Position numbers and translations under genes: made by a program
Shown here: positions 1-8,552 of the stretch, one piece after another
How the letters are laid out: each line of letters starts with the position of its first letter
How positions within the stretch are numbered: the first letter of the stretch is position 1
Notes under the pieces: model-generated
Seen by the model: the letters and a program-made list of their open reading frames with translations, nothing else
Told to the model about the DNA's origin: nothing
Database searches by the model: none
Assembly: GCF_003852535.1 (NCBI RefSeq)
Contig: NZ_QAJP01000003.1
Coordinates: 434,001-498,000 of the forward strand
Direction: 5' to 3'
DNA from: Herminiimonas sp. KBW02
Lineage (GTDB): Bacteria > Pseudomonadota > Gammaproteobacteria > Burkholderiales > Burkholderiaceae_D
DNA length: 64,000 bases

Positions 1-50
1 TTACGGCGGGAGGAGGTAGTCGTCTGATTCTGCTTGTGGCTCTTCTTCAT
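1..50 (-). CDS. unidentified protein, N-terminus only (runs off left edge)
   Basis: A minus-strand frame opens with ATG at 50-48 and stays open to the window edge: 16 codons, starting MKKSHKQNQ and continuing through a Thr/Ser/Arg-rich stretch. A clean AAAGGAG ribosome-binding site lies 7 bases upstream (complement of 58-64), which is why I take this as a real gene start and not chance. The visible residues are too few and too low in complexity to assign a family. The promoter should lie in the AT-rich gap to the right. Confidence 0.6.
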   Translation of the reverse strand, partial: MKKSHKQNQTTTSSRR

Positions 51-544
51 TGTGTATCTCCTTTTATATTTTTTAGAAATCACTTTGATTCATCAACCGA
101 CAGGTAGCATCCATTGATTTTTAATGGCGGCAGTACTGACGTGAGTAGAATGCGCTTTCGTATGCATATGTCAAGTTGCATCGCAACAAGTAGCCTGTTT
201 TTTTTCACGCTGTTTTTTGAAATCGCTATTAAAAAATCATATGTGTTAAATGTTGATGGCTGATGCCCGAGATATTTTTTCTTGCACTTTTTGTCGAAAT
301 TTTCAGATGAAAACAAGAGCGTGTTTCATAGGGAAAACACGATATTTTTCCAACTCTGAAAAGTAGCAAACGAAAGCTTGCACGGAACTTACATGCACCA
401 AGATGGCGAGCGCTTCGATGTCACAAAGTCGCGTTTGTGGCGTTGCAGTTATTCTGATTAAATAACTCAAATATTTTTCAACGCGTGATCGTCGCTGTGT
501 TTTTTCTTACGTGACGCTTACAAACAGTGAGCGGAATCCCAGCC
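51..544. other. AT-rich intergenic region
   Basis: About 490 bases between the left-edge gene and the acetyltransferase. It is visibly richer in A/T than the surrounding DNA, with many homopolymer T runs. A minus-strand frame at 80-316 (78 codons, TTG start, no ribosome-binding site, Lys/Ser-rich) is the only long frame and does not look coding. Promoters for both flanking genes must lie here, but I could not pick a convincing -35/-10 pair. I see no tRNA-like cloverleaf and no transposon ends. Confidence 0.5.
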
Positions 545-1012
545 ATGTCTGATATCGATTTGATTCAAATTAATGTGCACGGAAAACCGGTGGGCAAGGT
601 CGGCGTACTAAGCGACATTGCACGGCAAGTGTGTGCAGCGACTACACGTTTGTATGCGGATGCAGGATTTGCTCCGCCCTGGCTGGGTTACCTCGCGCAG
701 AGGGAGCGCAAGCTGGTGGGTGCGTGCGCCTTCAAGGCGCCGCCGCAGGATGGCAAGGTAGAGATCGGTTATATCACCTTCCCTGACTACGAAGGACAGG
801 GTGTGGCCACGGCGATGGTGCAGCAATTACTGCTCATCGCACAAGCCGCGCAACCGCGCCTGACAGTGATTGCGCATACAGCGAATGAAGAAAATGCGTC
901 GAACGCGATACTGACGAAATTCGGTTTTCAGTTTACCGGTGTGTCCGACGATGCGGAAAATGGTCAGATGTGGATCTGGCAGTTGCTACCGGATGTTGCC
1001 AGCCCGGCTTGA
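545..1012 (+). CDS. GNAT family N-acetyltransferase
   Basis: A 155-residue acetyltransferase that would transfer an acetyl group from acetyl-CoA to an unknown amine. The acetyl-CoA loop (motif A) is visible as GYITFPDYEGQGVATAM, with the Q-G-x-A turn that grips the CoA pyrophosphate, preceded by the expected beta strand (KVEIGYI). The C-terminal half (IAHTANEENASNAILTKFGF) matches GNAT motif B, the helix that follows the Asn-rich loop. A GTG six codons upstream (527) is in frame. I prefer ATG 545 because GAGCGGA lies about 10 bases before it. The stop is 3 bases from the end of the convergent winged-helix gene. The substrate cannot be inferred. Confidence 0.82.
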   Translation: MSDIDLIQINVHGKPVGKVGVLSDIARQVCAATTRLYADAGFAPPWLGYLAQRERKLVGACAFKAPPQDGKVEIGYITFPDYEGQGVATAMVQQLLLIAQAAQPRLTVIAHTANEENASNAILTKFGFQFTGVSDDAENGQMWIWQLLPDVASPA

Positions 1013-1015
1013 GCG

Positions 1016-1297
1016 CTATTGCGTGCTGAATAGCGTAGGGAAGAGTTCTATGCCAGTGTCATTGAGTGCTGCAAAGATACGACCGTCTTCATGATTCGTC
1101 ACTTCAACGATACCGGCATCTTCAAACTCGCTTAGTGTACGGCGCAAGGTACTCATGGGGACGCATGTGCGTTTGCTGAGTTTGGCCAGCGACCATGCTT
1201 TGCCATCGCTCTCTTGCGACGCTTCCCATAAGTGCCGCAGGATGGTGACTTTGATCGGATCCAGATCGTCCTCGTGTTGCGCGCTTGCGTTCACCAT
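1016..1297 (-). CDS. winged-helix DNA-binding protein (MarR-like, small)
   Basis: A 93-residue protein consisting almost entirely of one winged-helix domain. The order is helix 1 (KVTILRHLWEAS), helix 2 (WSLAKLSKRT), recognition helix (PMSTLRRTLSEFEDAG), then the wing (IVEVTNHEDGRIFAAL). It would bind DNA as a small transcription factor, with no effector domain visible. In-frame starts further upstream exist. ATG 1297 is chosen because AAAAGGA precedes it and the domain begins shortly after. It lies downstream of the MocR gene on the same strand with a 170-base gap, and convergent to the acetyltransferase. The target is unknown. Confidence 0.7.
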   Translation of the reverse strand: MVNASAQHEDDLDPIKVTILRHLWEASQESDGKAWSLAKLSKRTCVPMSTLRRTLSEFEDAGIVEVTNHEDGRIFAALNDTGIELFPTLFSTQ

Positions 1298-1467
1298 GAT
1301 GAAAGGCTTCCTTTTAATGCACATGTGCTGATGTCCGGCCCCGCTGGCATGCGAGGAATCCTGCATCGGACATCCCGTCTCCGCTGCGCTCTCTGTGGAG
1401 CGTCATGCGCACGGCAGCATCAGGGCTGCCGTTAGAACGCATCTCACGGGTATTTGTGAAATGAGTT

Positions 1468-2940
1468 CTAGGTATTATAGTTTTCGCGTGCGCGCGCGGC
1501 AACCGCGCGTTCCGCCTGGCGTATGCAGTCACTGGCCAGCTTACCTATGGTCCTGAGCGCATCTTCTATGCTGGCCGACCACGGATAGCTGTAGTTCAGG
1601 CGGATGAAGTTGCTGTAACCGTTGGTGGCAGAGAACATATAGCCGGGACCGATGGTGATGCCGGCCTGCAATGCCAGCTCATACAGTTTCATCGAATTGA
1701 CTTGTGACGGCAGCTCCACCCACAGCACATAACCGCCCTTCGGCTCTGAGGTCTGCGTTCCTTCCGGGAAGAAGCGTGTGACGGCAGCACGCATAATGTT
1801 TGCCTGCTGAGCATAGATTTTCCGGATATGGCGCAGATGATGTTCGTAGCCGTCGTGCTCCAGATATTCGGCGATCGCCAGTTGCGGAATGGTCGGTGTG
1901 GTCAGCGTATTCAGGAATTTCAGCTTCTCCACCTGGTCGCGATAACGTCCCGGCATTGCCCAGCCTATGCGGTAAGCCGAAGTCAGGCTCTTTGAAAAAG
2001 ATGCACAGTGCAGCACCAGGCCTTCGGTATCGTAAGACTTGAGCGAAGTCGGATGCGCATCACCGAAGTACAACTCGTTGTAGACATCATTCTCGATGAC
2101 AGGCACCTGGCGCCTGGTAATCAGTTCGACCAGTGCGCGTTTTTTTTCATCCGGCATCTGAAAGCCGAGCGGGTTCTGGAAGTTGGGCATCACCATGCAG
2201 GCGGCGATCTCATGCTGGTCGAGTATTTCTTCCAGCGCTGCCAGGTCTATACCCTCGCGCGGATGGGTGGCGACTTCTATCGCGCGCATGCCCATACGTT
2301 CGATCGCGTGCAACATCGCATAAAAGGTTGGCGATTCGACCGCGACGATATCACCCGCCTTGCCGACGGCCTGCAAACAAAGATTGATAGCTTCAGTGGC
2401 GCCGACCGTGACGACGATTTCATTCGGATCGATCGCACTGCCGTTTTCCAGATAACGTCTGGCGATTTGCCGTATCAGGTCCGGATGGCCGGGTGGCAAG
2501 GCGTCGGTTACACCCCACTTGGTTTGTCGTCGCGTGATGCCGTATGCATAGCGATTGATTTTTTCTGACGGGAACAGACTGGGATCAGGGTAAGGCGAGC
2601 CGAGTGGTACGGCATCGTTGGTAATTGAACGCAAGGTCGATAGCACCAGATGACTGACATCGACTTGCGACGAGATCGCCAGCGGTTGTGAGGTGCGTAA
2701 TTCCTGCTGTACTTTGCCGTTGGCCGACTGCGGTGGCACGCGCACGAAGTAACCCGATTGCGGATGACTTTCAATCACGCCTTTGCTTTCCAGTAGCAGG
2801 AATGCATGCACGACGGTGGTGATGCTGAGGCGATGATGCTGACTGGTCTGGCGTATTGACGGCAGGCGTTCACCTGGTCGGAACACACCGTTCTCGATCA
2901 GTTCTTCGATATCTTTTGCCAGCTTTTCATACAGCTTCAC
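1468..2940 (-). CDS. MocR/PdxR-type GntR regulator with aminotransferase domain
   Basis: 490 residues with the classic MocR fusion. An N-terminal GntR winged helix (about 1-70, with GERLPSIRQTSQHHRLSITT) is joined by a linker to a fold-type I aminotransferase domain (about 110-480). The PLP lysine is K317 in SFSKSLTSAYRIGW. Other PLP contacts are visible as VTVGATEAINL and PNFQNPLG. Such proteins use the PLP domain as a sensor, not as a catalyst. The start is GTG, with CAGGGG upstream. It is divergent from the YdeP-like oxidoreductase with a 238-base shared promoter region, so that gene is its most likely target. A direct role in B6 metabolism is possible, but there are no pdx genes nearby. 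Confidence 0.88.
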   Translation of the reverse strand: MKLYEKLAKDIEELIENGVFRPGERLPSIRQTSQHHRLSITTVVHAFLLLESKGVIESHPQSGYFVRVPPQSANGKVQQELRTSQPLAISSQVDVSHLVLSTLRSITNDAVPLGSPYPDPSLFPSEKINRYAYGITRRQTKWGVTDALPPGHPDLIRQIARRYLENGSAIDPNEIVVTVGATEAINLCLQAVGKAGDIVAVESPTFYAMLHAIERMGMRAIEVATHPREGIDLAALEEILDQHEIAACMVMPNFQNPLGFQMPDEKKRALVELITRRQVPVIENDVYNELYFGDAHPTSLKSYDTEGLVLHCASFSKSLTSAYRIGWAMPGRYRDQVEKLKFLNTLTTPTIPQLAIAEYLEHDGYEHHLRHIRKIYAQQANIMRAAVTRFFPEGTQTSEPKGGYVLWVELPSQVNSMKLYELALQAGITIGPGYMFSATNGYSNFIRLNYSYPWSASIEDALRTIGKLASDCIRQAERAVAARARENYNT

Positions 2941-3080
2941 AAATGCCCCTGCTACTCGTCATGTTAATTTTTTCGCCTGTAATGAGTCATATTCATTTGC
3001 AAAATATCCTAGTGTTCATGCGGGTTACCAAGGATTTTTGCTGTTTCTTCAAGCGCCAAACAAAGCACAGATTTGTCGCT

Positions 3081-3165
3081 ATTCAAACTGTACTCTTTTT
3101 ATTGATATCAATGTGTACGCTTCGCGCAATCACATGTAGTCCTAAGCTTCATTCAGGTGGTACAC
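3081..3165. promoter_or_regulatory. candidate operator region between mocR and ydeP
   Basis: Inside the divergent spacer, two 15-base segments beginning ATTCA and containing GTAC (3081-3095 and 3151-3165) match at 10 of 15 positions as direct repeats. A third GTAC occurs at 3115-3118. Between them lies a perfect 12-base palindrome, ATTGATATCAAT (3101-3112). MocR proteins usually bind direct repeats, so these are candidates for self- and target-regulation. This is a visual motif only, with no footprint evidence. Confidence 0.3.
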
Positions 3166-3178
3166 AAGGTGATCATGC

Positions 3179-5545
3179 ATGAACTATCTGCGTGGCGGTG
3201 GGCCCGGGCAAAGGAAAGCAAACGTGGAAAAGTCGAAGTCGCAAGGCACTATAGAAACCTATGATCATCCGGCCGGTGGCTGGGGTGCGGTGAAGTATGT
3301 CGCCATCAATATGATCAAGGAGAAAGTCGCCGGCGGTAAATATCGTACGCTGTTCAAACAGAACCAGCCGGAAGGTTTTGATTGTCCCGGCTGTGCGTGG
3401 CCGGACCGTCAGCACGCATCGACATTTGAGTTTTGTGAAAATGGTGTGAAGGCAGTTGCGGCGGAAGCGACCAGCAAACGCGTAACACCTGCCTTCTTTG
3501 AAAAGAACACTGTAGCGGCCTTGCTGGAGCAATCCGACTACGAGCTCGAGCAACACGGTCGCCTGACCGATCCTATGCGTTACGACGCGAAGACTGACAA
3601 ATACGTACCTGTCAGCTGGGATGATGCGTACAAACTGATCGCATCGCATTTGCATACACTGGACAATCCGCACCAGGCTGCTTTTTATACTTCGGGGCGT
3701 GCCGGTAATGAAGCGGCTTTCGTATATCAATTGTTTGTGCGTATGTTCGGCACCAACAACTTCCCTGACTGTTCGAATATGTGTCACGAAGCGACCAGCC
3801 GCGGCTTGCCTTCTACGGTAGGCGTCGGTAAGGGTACGGTGACGCTGGATGACTTCGAACACGCAGATACTTTGCTCATTTTCGGTCAGAACCCTGCGAC
3901 CAACCATCCTCGCATGCTGGGTGAATTGCGTGAATGCTCGAAACGTGGTGCAGTGATCGTTTCCATCAATCCTTTGCGTGAACGCGGCCTTGAACGTTTT
4001 GCCGATCCGCAAAGCGTGGTGGAAATGCTGACCTTGTCGAGCACCAAGATTGCATCGACTTTCATCCAGCCTAAACTGGGTGGCGACTTTGCTTTGATCA
4101 AAGGCGTTGCCAAGCGCACGCTGGAACTGGATGATGAAGCCGTCGCACTGGGCAGCGAACGCGTGCTGGATACTGCATTCATAGCAGAACACTGCGCAGG
4201 CTTTGACGCTTTTGCAGCGGACCTGCGCATGCAGGACTGGCAGGAGCTGGTCGATGAGTCTGGCGTGTCGCGTGACGATATCGAAAAACTGAGCCGTATC
4301 TATGTCAACGGTAAACGCGTGATCGCCACCTGGGGCATGGGCATCACCCAGCACAAGAACTCGGTGCAGACGGTGCATATGCTGTCCAACCTGATGATGA
4401 TGCGTGGGAATATCGGTCGCGAAGGTGCCGGCCTGTGCCCGGTGCGTGGTCATTCGAATGTGCAGGGCAACCGCACTGTCGGCATCGAAGAAAAGCCATC
4501 GCAGGAATTCCTTAGCAGCCTGGGCAAGGTATTCAACTTTGAACCACCACGCGGTCACGGCTATGACGTGGTTGAAACCATCCATGAAATGCTGGAAGGC
4601 CACGTGAAAGTATTCATCGGCCTGGGCGGTAACTTCGCTATGGCGACGCCGGATACACCGCGTACCTTTGATGCACTGCGTTCGTGCAATCTGACGGTGC
4701 ACATCACTACCAAACTGAATCGCAGCCATCTGATACATGGCACCGATGCCCTCATCCTGCCTACGCTCGGTCGTACCGAGATCGACAAGCAGAATGGTGT
4801 GGCGCAAGGCGTGACGGTAGAAGACTCGATGAGCATGGTGCACATCTCTTACGGCATGAATACGCCAGCATCGAAAAATCTGATGTCGGAAACTGCGATT
4901 GTCGCCAACATCGCCCATGCGACGCTGGGCTCGGAGAAGGTAAATTGGCTGGGCTACGCGGCAGATTATTCGCTGGTGCGCGATGCGATAGAAAGCGTGC
5001 TCGACGGCTTTGAAAACTACAATGAACGCATAGCGCAACCAGGTGGTTTCCACCTGCGTGTAGCTTCGCGTGAACGTGAGTGGCTGACTGATACCGGCAA
5101 AGCGAATTTCATCGTGCACAATATTCAGCAAGACACGCCTATCCGCCGCGCGAAGCAACAACATGGTGAACAGCTGATGACACTGATGACCACCCGTTCG
5201 CACGATCAGTACAACACGACGATCTACGCGATGGATGATCGTTATCGCGGTGTCTTCGGTCAGCGTCGTGTGGTCTTCATTAACCCTGAAGATTTGCTGA
5301 TGCTGGGCTACAAGGCTGGTGACTGGGTGGATATGAGTACGGTGTGGGACGATGGCATAGAACGTCATGCGAATCGCTTCCTGCTGGTTGAGTATGATAT
5401 TCCGCGCGGTTGTATTGGTGCTTACTATCCGGAGACCAATCCACTGGTGCCGCTCAACAGCGTCGGTGATGTCTGCAATACCCCTACCTCGAAGTCGATC
5501 CCGGTCTTGCTGCGTCCTTCGATGCCGGTAGCACTCGCTGCTTAA
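3179..5545 (+). CDS. ydeP: FdhF-like molybdopterin oxidoreductase, YdeP family
   Basis: 788 residues, close to E. coli YdeP along the whole length. It is a bis-MGD molybdopterin oxidoreductase alpha-subunit-like protein of the formate dehydrogenase H superfamily. Diagnostic stretches are FDCPGCAWPD near residue 65 (a reduced Cys motif in place of a full 4Fe-4S ligand set), NNFPDCSNMCHE near 200, GMGITQHKNSVQ, RGHSNVQGNRTVGI and the C-terminal RSHDQYNTTIYAMDDRYRGV. ATG 3179 has AAGGTG 9 bases upstream. The physiological substrate is unknown; YdeP is linked to acid resistance in E. coli. It stands alone, without beta or gamma subunits, behind the MocR regulator. Confidence 0.92.
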   Translation: MNYLRGGGPGQRKANVEKSKSQGTIETYDHPAGGWGAVKYVAINMIKEKVAGGKYRTLFKQNQPEGFDCPGCAWPDRQHASTFEFCENGVKAVAAEATSKRVTPAFFEKNTVAALLEQSDYELEQHGRLTDPMRYDAKTDKYVPVSWDDAYKLIASHLHTLDNPHQAAFYTSGRAGNEAAFVYQLFVRMFGTNNFPDCSNMCHEATSRGLPSTVGVGKGTVTLDDFEHADTLLIFGQNPATNHPRMLGELRECSKRGAVIVSINPLRERGLERFADPQSVVEMLTLSSTKIASTFIQPKLGGDFALIKGVAKRTLELDDEAVALGSERVLDTAFIAEHCAGFDAFAADLRMQDWQELVDESGVSRDDIEKLSRIYVNGKRVIATWGMGITQHKNSVQTVHMLSNLMMMRGNIGREGAGLCPVRGHSNVQGNRTVGIEEKPSQEFLSSLGKVFNFEPPRGHGYDVVETIHEMLEGHVKVFIGLGGNFAMATPDTPRTFDALRSCNLTVHITTKLNRSHLIHGTDALILPTLGRTEIDKQNGVAQGVTVEDSMSMVHISYGMNTPASKNLMSETAIVANIAHATLGSEKVNWLGYAADYSLVRDAIESVLDGFENYNERIAQPGGFHLRVASREREWLTDTGKANFIVHNIQQDTPIRRAKQQHGEQLMTLMTTRSHDQYNTTIYAMDDRYRGVFGQRRVVFINPEDLLMLGYKAGDWVDMSTVWDDGIERHANRFLLVEYDIPRGCIGAYYPETNPLVPLNSVGDVCNTPTSKSIPVLLRPSMPVALAA

Positions 5546-5644
5546 TTAGTATTGCGGTATTGCGTCATTCAGACGGCTGCCTGCCACTCGTGGTCGGCAG
5601 CCGTTTATACTTGCGGCTATCTGCCAACCTCCGGTATCCGCCCT

Positions 5645-5896
5645 ATGCGCCGAAAACCTGCGCGCCCTGAAGATCTCGACGTCCTGATCTCTTATCTCGA
5701 TATCGATGCAACACCATTACCGTCGCCCTGCATAGGTATCTGCCGGGTGGATGCCCGCACGAGCTATTGCAGCGGCTGCATGCGTACCATAGACGAGATC
5801 ACGGTATGGGGTGCGGTCGAGCACGAGGGGCGGCGGCAAATCTGGCGCAACATCATCGCGCGCCGGGCTGCGTTGCGCGATCCGGTTGTACGGTAA
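5645..5896 (+). CDS. DUF1289 small cysteine-motif protein
   Basis: 83 residues with the DUF1289 signature SPCIGICRVDARTSYCSGCM followed by RTIDEITVW. The four cysteines suggest metal or Fe-S binding, but the function is not established. The start at ATG 5645 (MRRKPARPEDL) is chosen because the upstream in-frame extension does not look like protein. It begins 99 bases after the YdeP stop and may be co-transcribed with it, which would put a Cys-rich helper next to a molybdenum enzyme. That link is inference. Confidence 0.75.
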   Translation: MRRKPARPEDLDVLISYLDIDATPLPSPCIGICRVDARTSYCSGCMRTIDEITVWGAVEHEGRRQIWRNIIARRAALRDPVVR

Positions 5897-5959
5897 TTTC
5901 GACTGTGGCGGGCAGATGTGCGATGATGCCGCCACGTCCATGAATCGATCAGTAATAAT

Positions 5960-6427
5960 ATGACAATGAATTTCTACAAGCCGGAAAAAACCGTCACCGG
6001 CCCGGCCTACAGTTTGTGGTTCAAGATTTTGGCCAGCGTTTTTTCGATCAGCCTGTTTGTTTACGCGATCGATATCACGCGACGCTTTCCGCTGCTGGAG
6101 TATGGCCTCAGTGTCAAAGTCCTGTTGTTTGGTGCTGCTGTTATGCTGGTGGTCAGCTACTATTGGTTCCTGCGCTCAACCATCACCATCGATGACAAGG
6201 GCATCACGCAAACCTGGCTGTATAACCGGCAGGTCGAATGGCGCGATGTGCGCAGTGCGAAGATGATAGGTATCCCTTTCCTCAGCTGGTTGTTCCCGCC
6301 GCGTCTGGTGGTGCGCACCGGTAACTCGTTTAGCACTTTCAATGGCGGCACGCAGGATATCCTGATCGAGTTCGCCCATATCTCGCTGGCCTTCCAGATG
6401 CATAAACAGGCCGGTGCTGATAAGTAA
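5960..6427 (+). CDS. membrane protein with PH-like domain
   Basis: 155 residues. Two hydrophobic helices (about 20-38 and 50-68) form a short hairpin in the membrane. The soluble C-terminal part (about 70-150) has the alternating beta pattern of bacterial PH-like (bPH) domains, seen in STITIDDKGITQTWLYNRQVEWRDV. The family function is unknown. A second in-frame ATG lies two codons later, and there is no strong ribosome-binding site for either. It sits alone between the DUF1289 gene and alkA. Confidence 0.6.
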   Translation: MTMNFYKPEKTVTGPAYSLWFKILASVFSISLFVYAIDITRRFPLLEYGLSVKVLLFGAAVMLVVSYYWFLRSTITIDDKGITQTWLYNRQVEWRDVRSAKMIGIPFLSWLFPPRLVVRTGNSFSTFNGGTQDILIEFAHISLAFQMHKQAGADK

Positions 6428-6526
6428 ATCCAGTCCCATGCGGTCACTGCCGCATGGAATTATCCTGCCGGGGATCTTGTCCGAAAACGGCTAGACGATG
6501 ACTGATCCGGCGCGTATAAATACGCC

Positions 6527-8029
6527 ATGGATATCTCACCTGGCTCATCGCACCAGCCCGCTTCGCTGCTGACCGCAGCGAGTTGCTATCGTGCATTGGC
6601 AGCCAGGGATGCGCGCTTCGATGGTGTGTTCTTCGTCGGGGTAAAGACCACGGGTATTTATTGCCGCCCCGTCTGTTCCGTTAAAACCCCACGCGAATCT
6701 TCGTGTACTTACTTCACTACCGCGGCCGCAGCGGAAGCTGCCGGTTTTCGTCCGTGCCTGCGGTGCAGGCCGGAGTTGGCGCCGTATGCCCTGCAACAAA
6801 ACCTGGCGTATGCGGTATGGCAACGAATAGCGGCGGGCGCACTGAACGATGGCGATACGGAAAAATTGTCGGCGGAGGTCGGCTTGTCGTCGCGACAATT
6901 GCGGCGTGTTTTGCTTGAACATTTCGGTGTGACGCCGGTTGAGCTGGCGCAGACGCAACGTTTGTTATTCGCAAAAAAATTGCTGCAGGAAACCAATTTG
7001 TCCATGAGTGATGTCGCTTATGCAGCGGGCTTTGGCAGCATACGTCGGTTTAATGCGCTCTTCCTCGCACGCTATGGCATGGCTCCGACCAGCATACGGC
7101 GTGCAGCGGGTGTGACGCCTGCAAGCGGGCAGGATGCGATTACGCTGCGTCTCGCTTATCGCCCGCCCTATGCATGGCAGCCTATGCTGACTTATCTCGC
7201 CGGACGTGCAATACCGGGTGTCGAAGGTGTGAGCGAAGAAACGCCCGGTACGCACTCTTATGTGCGCAGCGTGATGTTGAATGGCCTGGCAGGCTGGTTA
7301 CGTGTGACGCATCTGCCTGCGCGCAAGCAACTGGAATTGTCGTTGCCGGCGCATCTCGCACCGGTGCTGATGCCGATGTTGGCACGCGTGCGCAAGCAGT
7401 TCGATCTCGACGCAAATCCGGAAATCATCGCTGCCCATTTGTCTGCCGATCCCTTGCTGGCTGAGCAGATCAGGCTGGTACCGGGCCTGCGCGTACCTGG
7501 TGCCTTCGATACCTTTGAGCTGGCAATCCGTGCAGTGCTGGGACAGCAAGTGAGTGTGGCTGGCGCGACCACGGTATCCGGACGCTTGGTGCAGGCTTTT
7601 GGCACACCTGCCGAGACGCCATTCATCGGGATCAACCGGCACTTCCCGACGGCGGAGAGACTGGCGCAGGCCAGCGTGTCCGAAATCGCTGGCCTCGGTA
7701 TGCCCGGTGCTCGCGCGCTGGCGATACAAAGCCTGGCACAGTTCGCCGCGCAAGGTGGCTTGCAGATGAAGCCGGGTGCTTCGCTGGAAGAATGTGTGAC
7801 CGTCCTGAAAACCGTACGCGGTATCGGCGAATGGACGGCGCAGTATGTAGCGATGCGTGCCTTGCGCTTTCCGAATGCGTTCCCGGCTGGTGATCTGGGT
7901 TTGCAAAAGGCGGCAGTGGAGGTAGCAGGCGGTGCGCGGCTGACGGAAAAGGAACTACTGGCGCGTGCCGTCAATTGGTCGCCGTGGCGTGCTTATACCG
8001 CGCTGTTGTTGTGGAACGCATTGAGCTAG
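6527..8029 (+). CDS. alkA: Ada/AlkA fusion: alkylation-response regulator and 3-methyladenine DNA glycosylase
   Basis: 500 residues in three parts. First is an Ada N-terminal zinc domain with four Cys (C46, C50, C77, C80; GIYCRPVC and FRPCLRCRPE). C46 is at the position of the Ada phosphotriester methyl acceptor. Second is an AraC-type HTH pair (about 105-190). Third is an AlkA N-terminal domain followed by an HhH-GPD glycosylase domain (about 310-500), with TVRGIGEWTAQYVAMRALRFP and the catalytic Asp D456 in FPAGDLGL. It should sense methyl phosphotriesters and excise 3-methyladenine-type lesions. The Ada C-terminal methyltransferase is absent and is supplied by ogt 28 bases downstream, so the two genes together rebuild the adaptive response. 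Confidence 0.93.
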   Translation: MDISPGSSHQPASLLTAASCYRALAARDARFDGVFFVGVKTTGIYCRPVCSVKTPRESSCTYFTTAAAAEAAGFRPCLRCRPELAPYALQQNLAYAVWQRIAAGALNDGDTEKLSAEVGLSSRQLRRVLLEHFGVTPVELAQTQRLLFAKKLLQETNLSMSDVAYAAGFGSIRRFNALFLARYGMAPTSIRRAAGVTPASGQDAITLRLAYRPPYAWQPMLTYLAGRAIPGVEGVSEETPGTHSYVRSVMLNGLAGWLRVTHLPARKQLELSLPAHLAPVLMPMLARVRKQFDLDANPEIIAAHLSADPLLAEQIRLVPGLRVPGAFDTFELAIRAVLGQQVSVAGATTVSGRLVQAFGTPAETPFIGINRHFPTAERLAQASVSEIAGLGMPGARALAIQSLAQFAAQGGLQMKPGASLEECVTVLKTVRGIGEWTAQYVAMRALRFPNAFPAGDLGLQKAAVEVAGGARLTEKELLARAVNWSPWRAYTALLLWNALS

Positions 8030-8057
8030 TCGTAGCGATAGCGATAAAGGAAGCATC

Positions 8058-8552
8058 ATGATTTTTTACATAGAACATCCCAGTCCGGTCGGACGCTTGT
8101 TGCTGGCAGCAAGCGGGCAAGGCCTGAGCGGTATTTATTTTGAAGAGCACAAACACTTCAAGGGCAAGGATGGCTGGCAACAAGCGTCGACACAGTCGGC
8201 TGGATGGAAACATTTGCAGGCGACGGCGCAGCAACTGGATGAGTATTTTGCTGGCCGACGCACCGAGTTTGATGTGGCTCTTGATATGACGGGGACCGTA
8301 TTTCAGCGTTCGGTCTGGCAGGAACTGAGTGCCATTCCGTTTGGCGCCAGTGTCAGCTATGCACAGCATGCGCAAAAGCTGGGCAATCCCAAGGCCTTGC
8401 GCGCAGTGGGGGCGGCGATAGGCAAGAATCCGGTATCGATTATCGTGCCCTGCCACCGTGTGATCGGTTCATCCGGAGCGGTGACCGGCTACGCTGGTGG
8501 AGTGGAACGTAAACGCTTCCTGCTGGCGCTGGAAGGCGTAGCGGTAAATTGA
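8058..8552 (+). CDS. ogt: methylated-DNA--[protein]-cysteine S-methyltransferase
   Basis: 164 residues. A suicide enzyme that moves the methyl group from O6-methylguanine to its own cysteine. The active site is IIVPCHRVIGSSG with C132; the upstream helix-turn-helix FQRSVWQELSAIPFGASVSYAQHA binds DNA. GGAAG lies 5 bases before ATG 8058. It follows the Ada/AlkA fusion directly, and the stop abuts the stop of the convergent peroxiredoxin gene. Whether it is called ogt or the adaB-type partner of the fusion depends on phylogeny. Confidence 0.93.
   Translation: MIFYIEHPSPVGRLLLAASGQGLSGIYFEEHKHFKGKDGWQQASTQSAGWKHLQATAQQLDEYFAGRRTEFDVALDMTGTVFQRSVWQELSAIPFGASVSYAQHAQKLGNPKALRAVGAAIGKNPVSIIVPCHRVIGSSGAVTGYAGGVERKRFLLALEGVAVN

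Noticed and set aside
80-316. 78-codon minus-strand frame in the AT-rich gap
   Set aside because: TTG start, no ribosome-binding site and low complexity. More likely chance in AT-rich DNA.
3173-5368. 731-codon open frame on the minus strand under ydeP
   Set aside because: It is the antisense shadow of a recognisable molybdopterin oxidoreductase with GC-rich codon bias. Its translation has no domain and is rich in His and Arg, typical of shadows.
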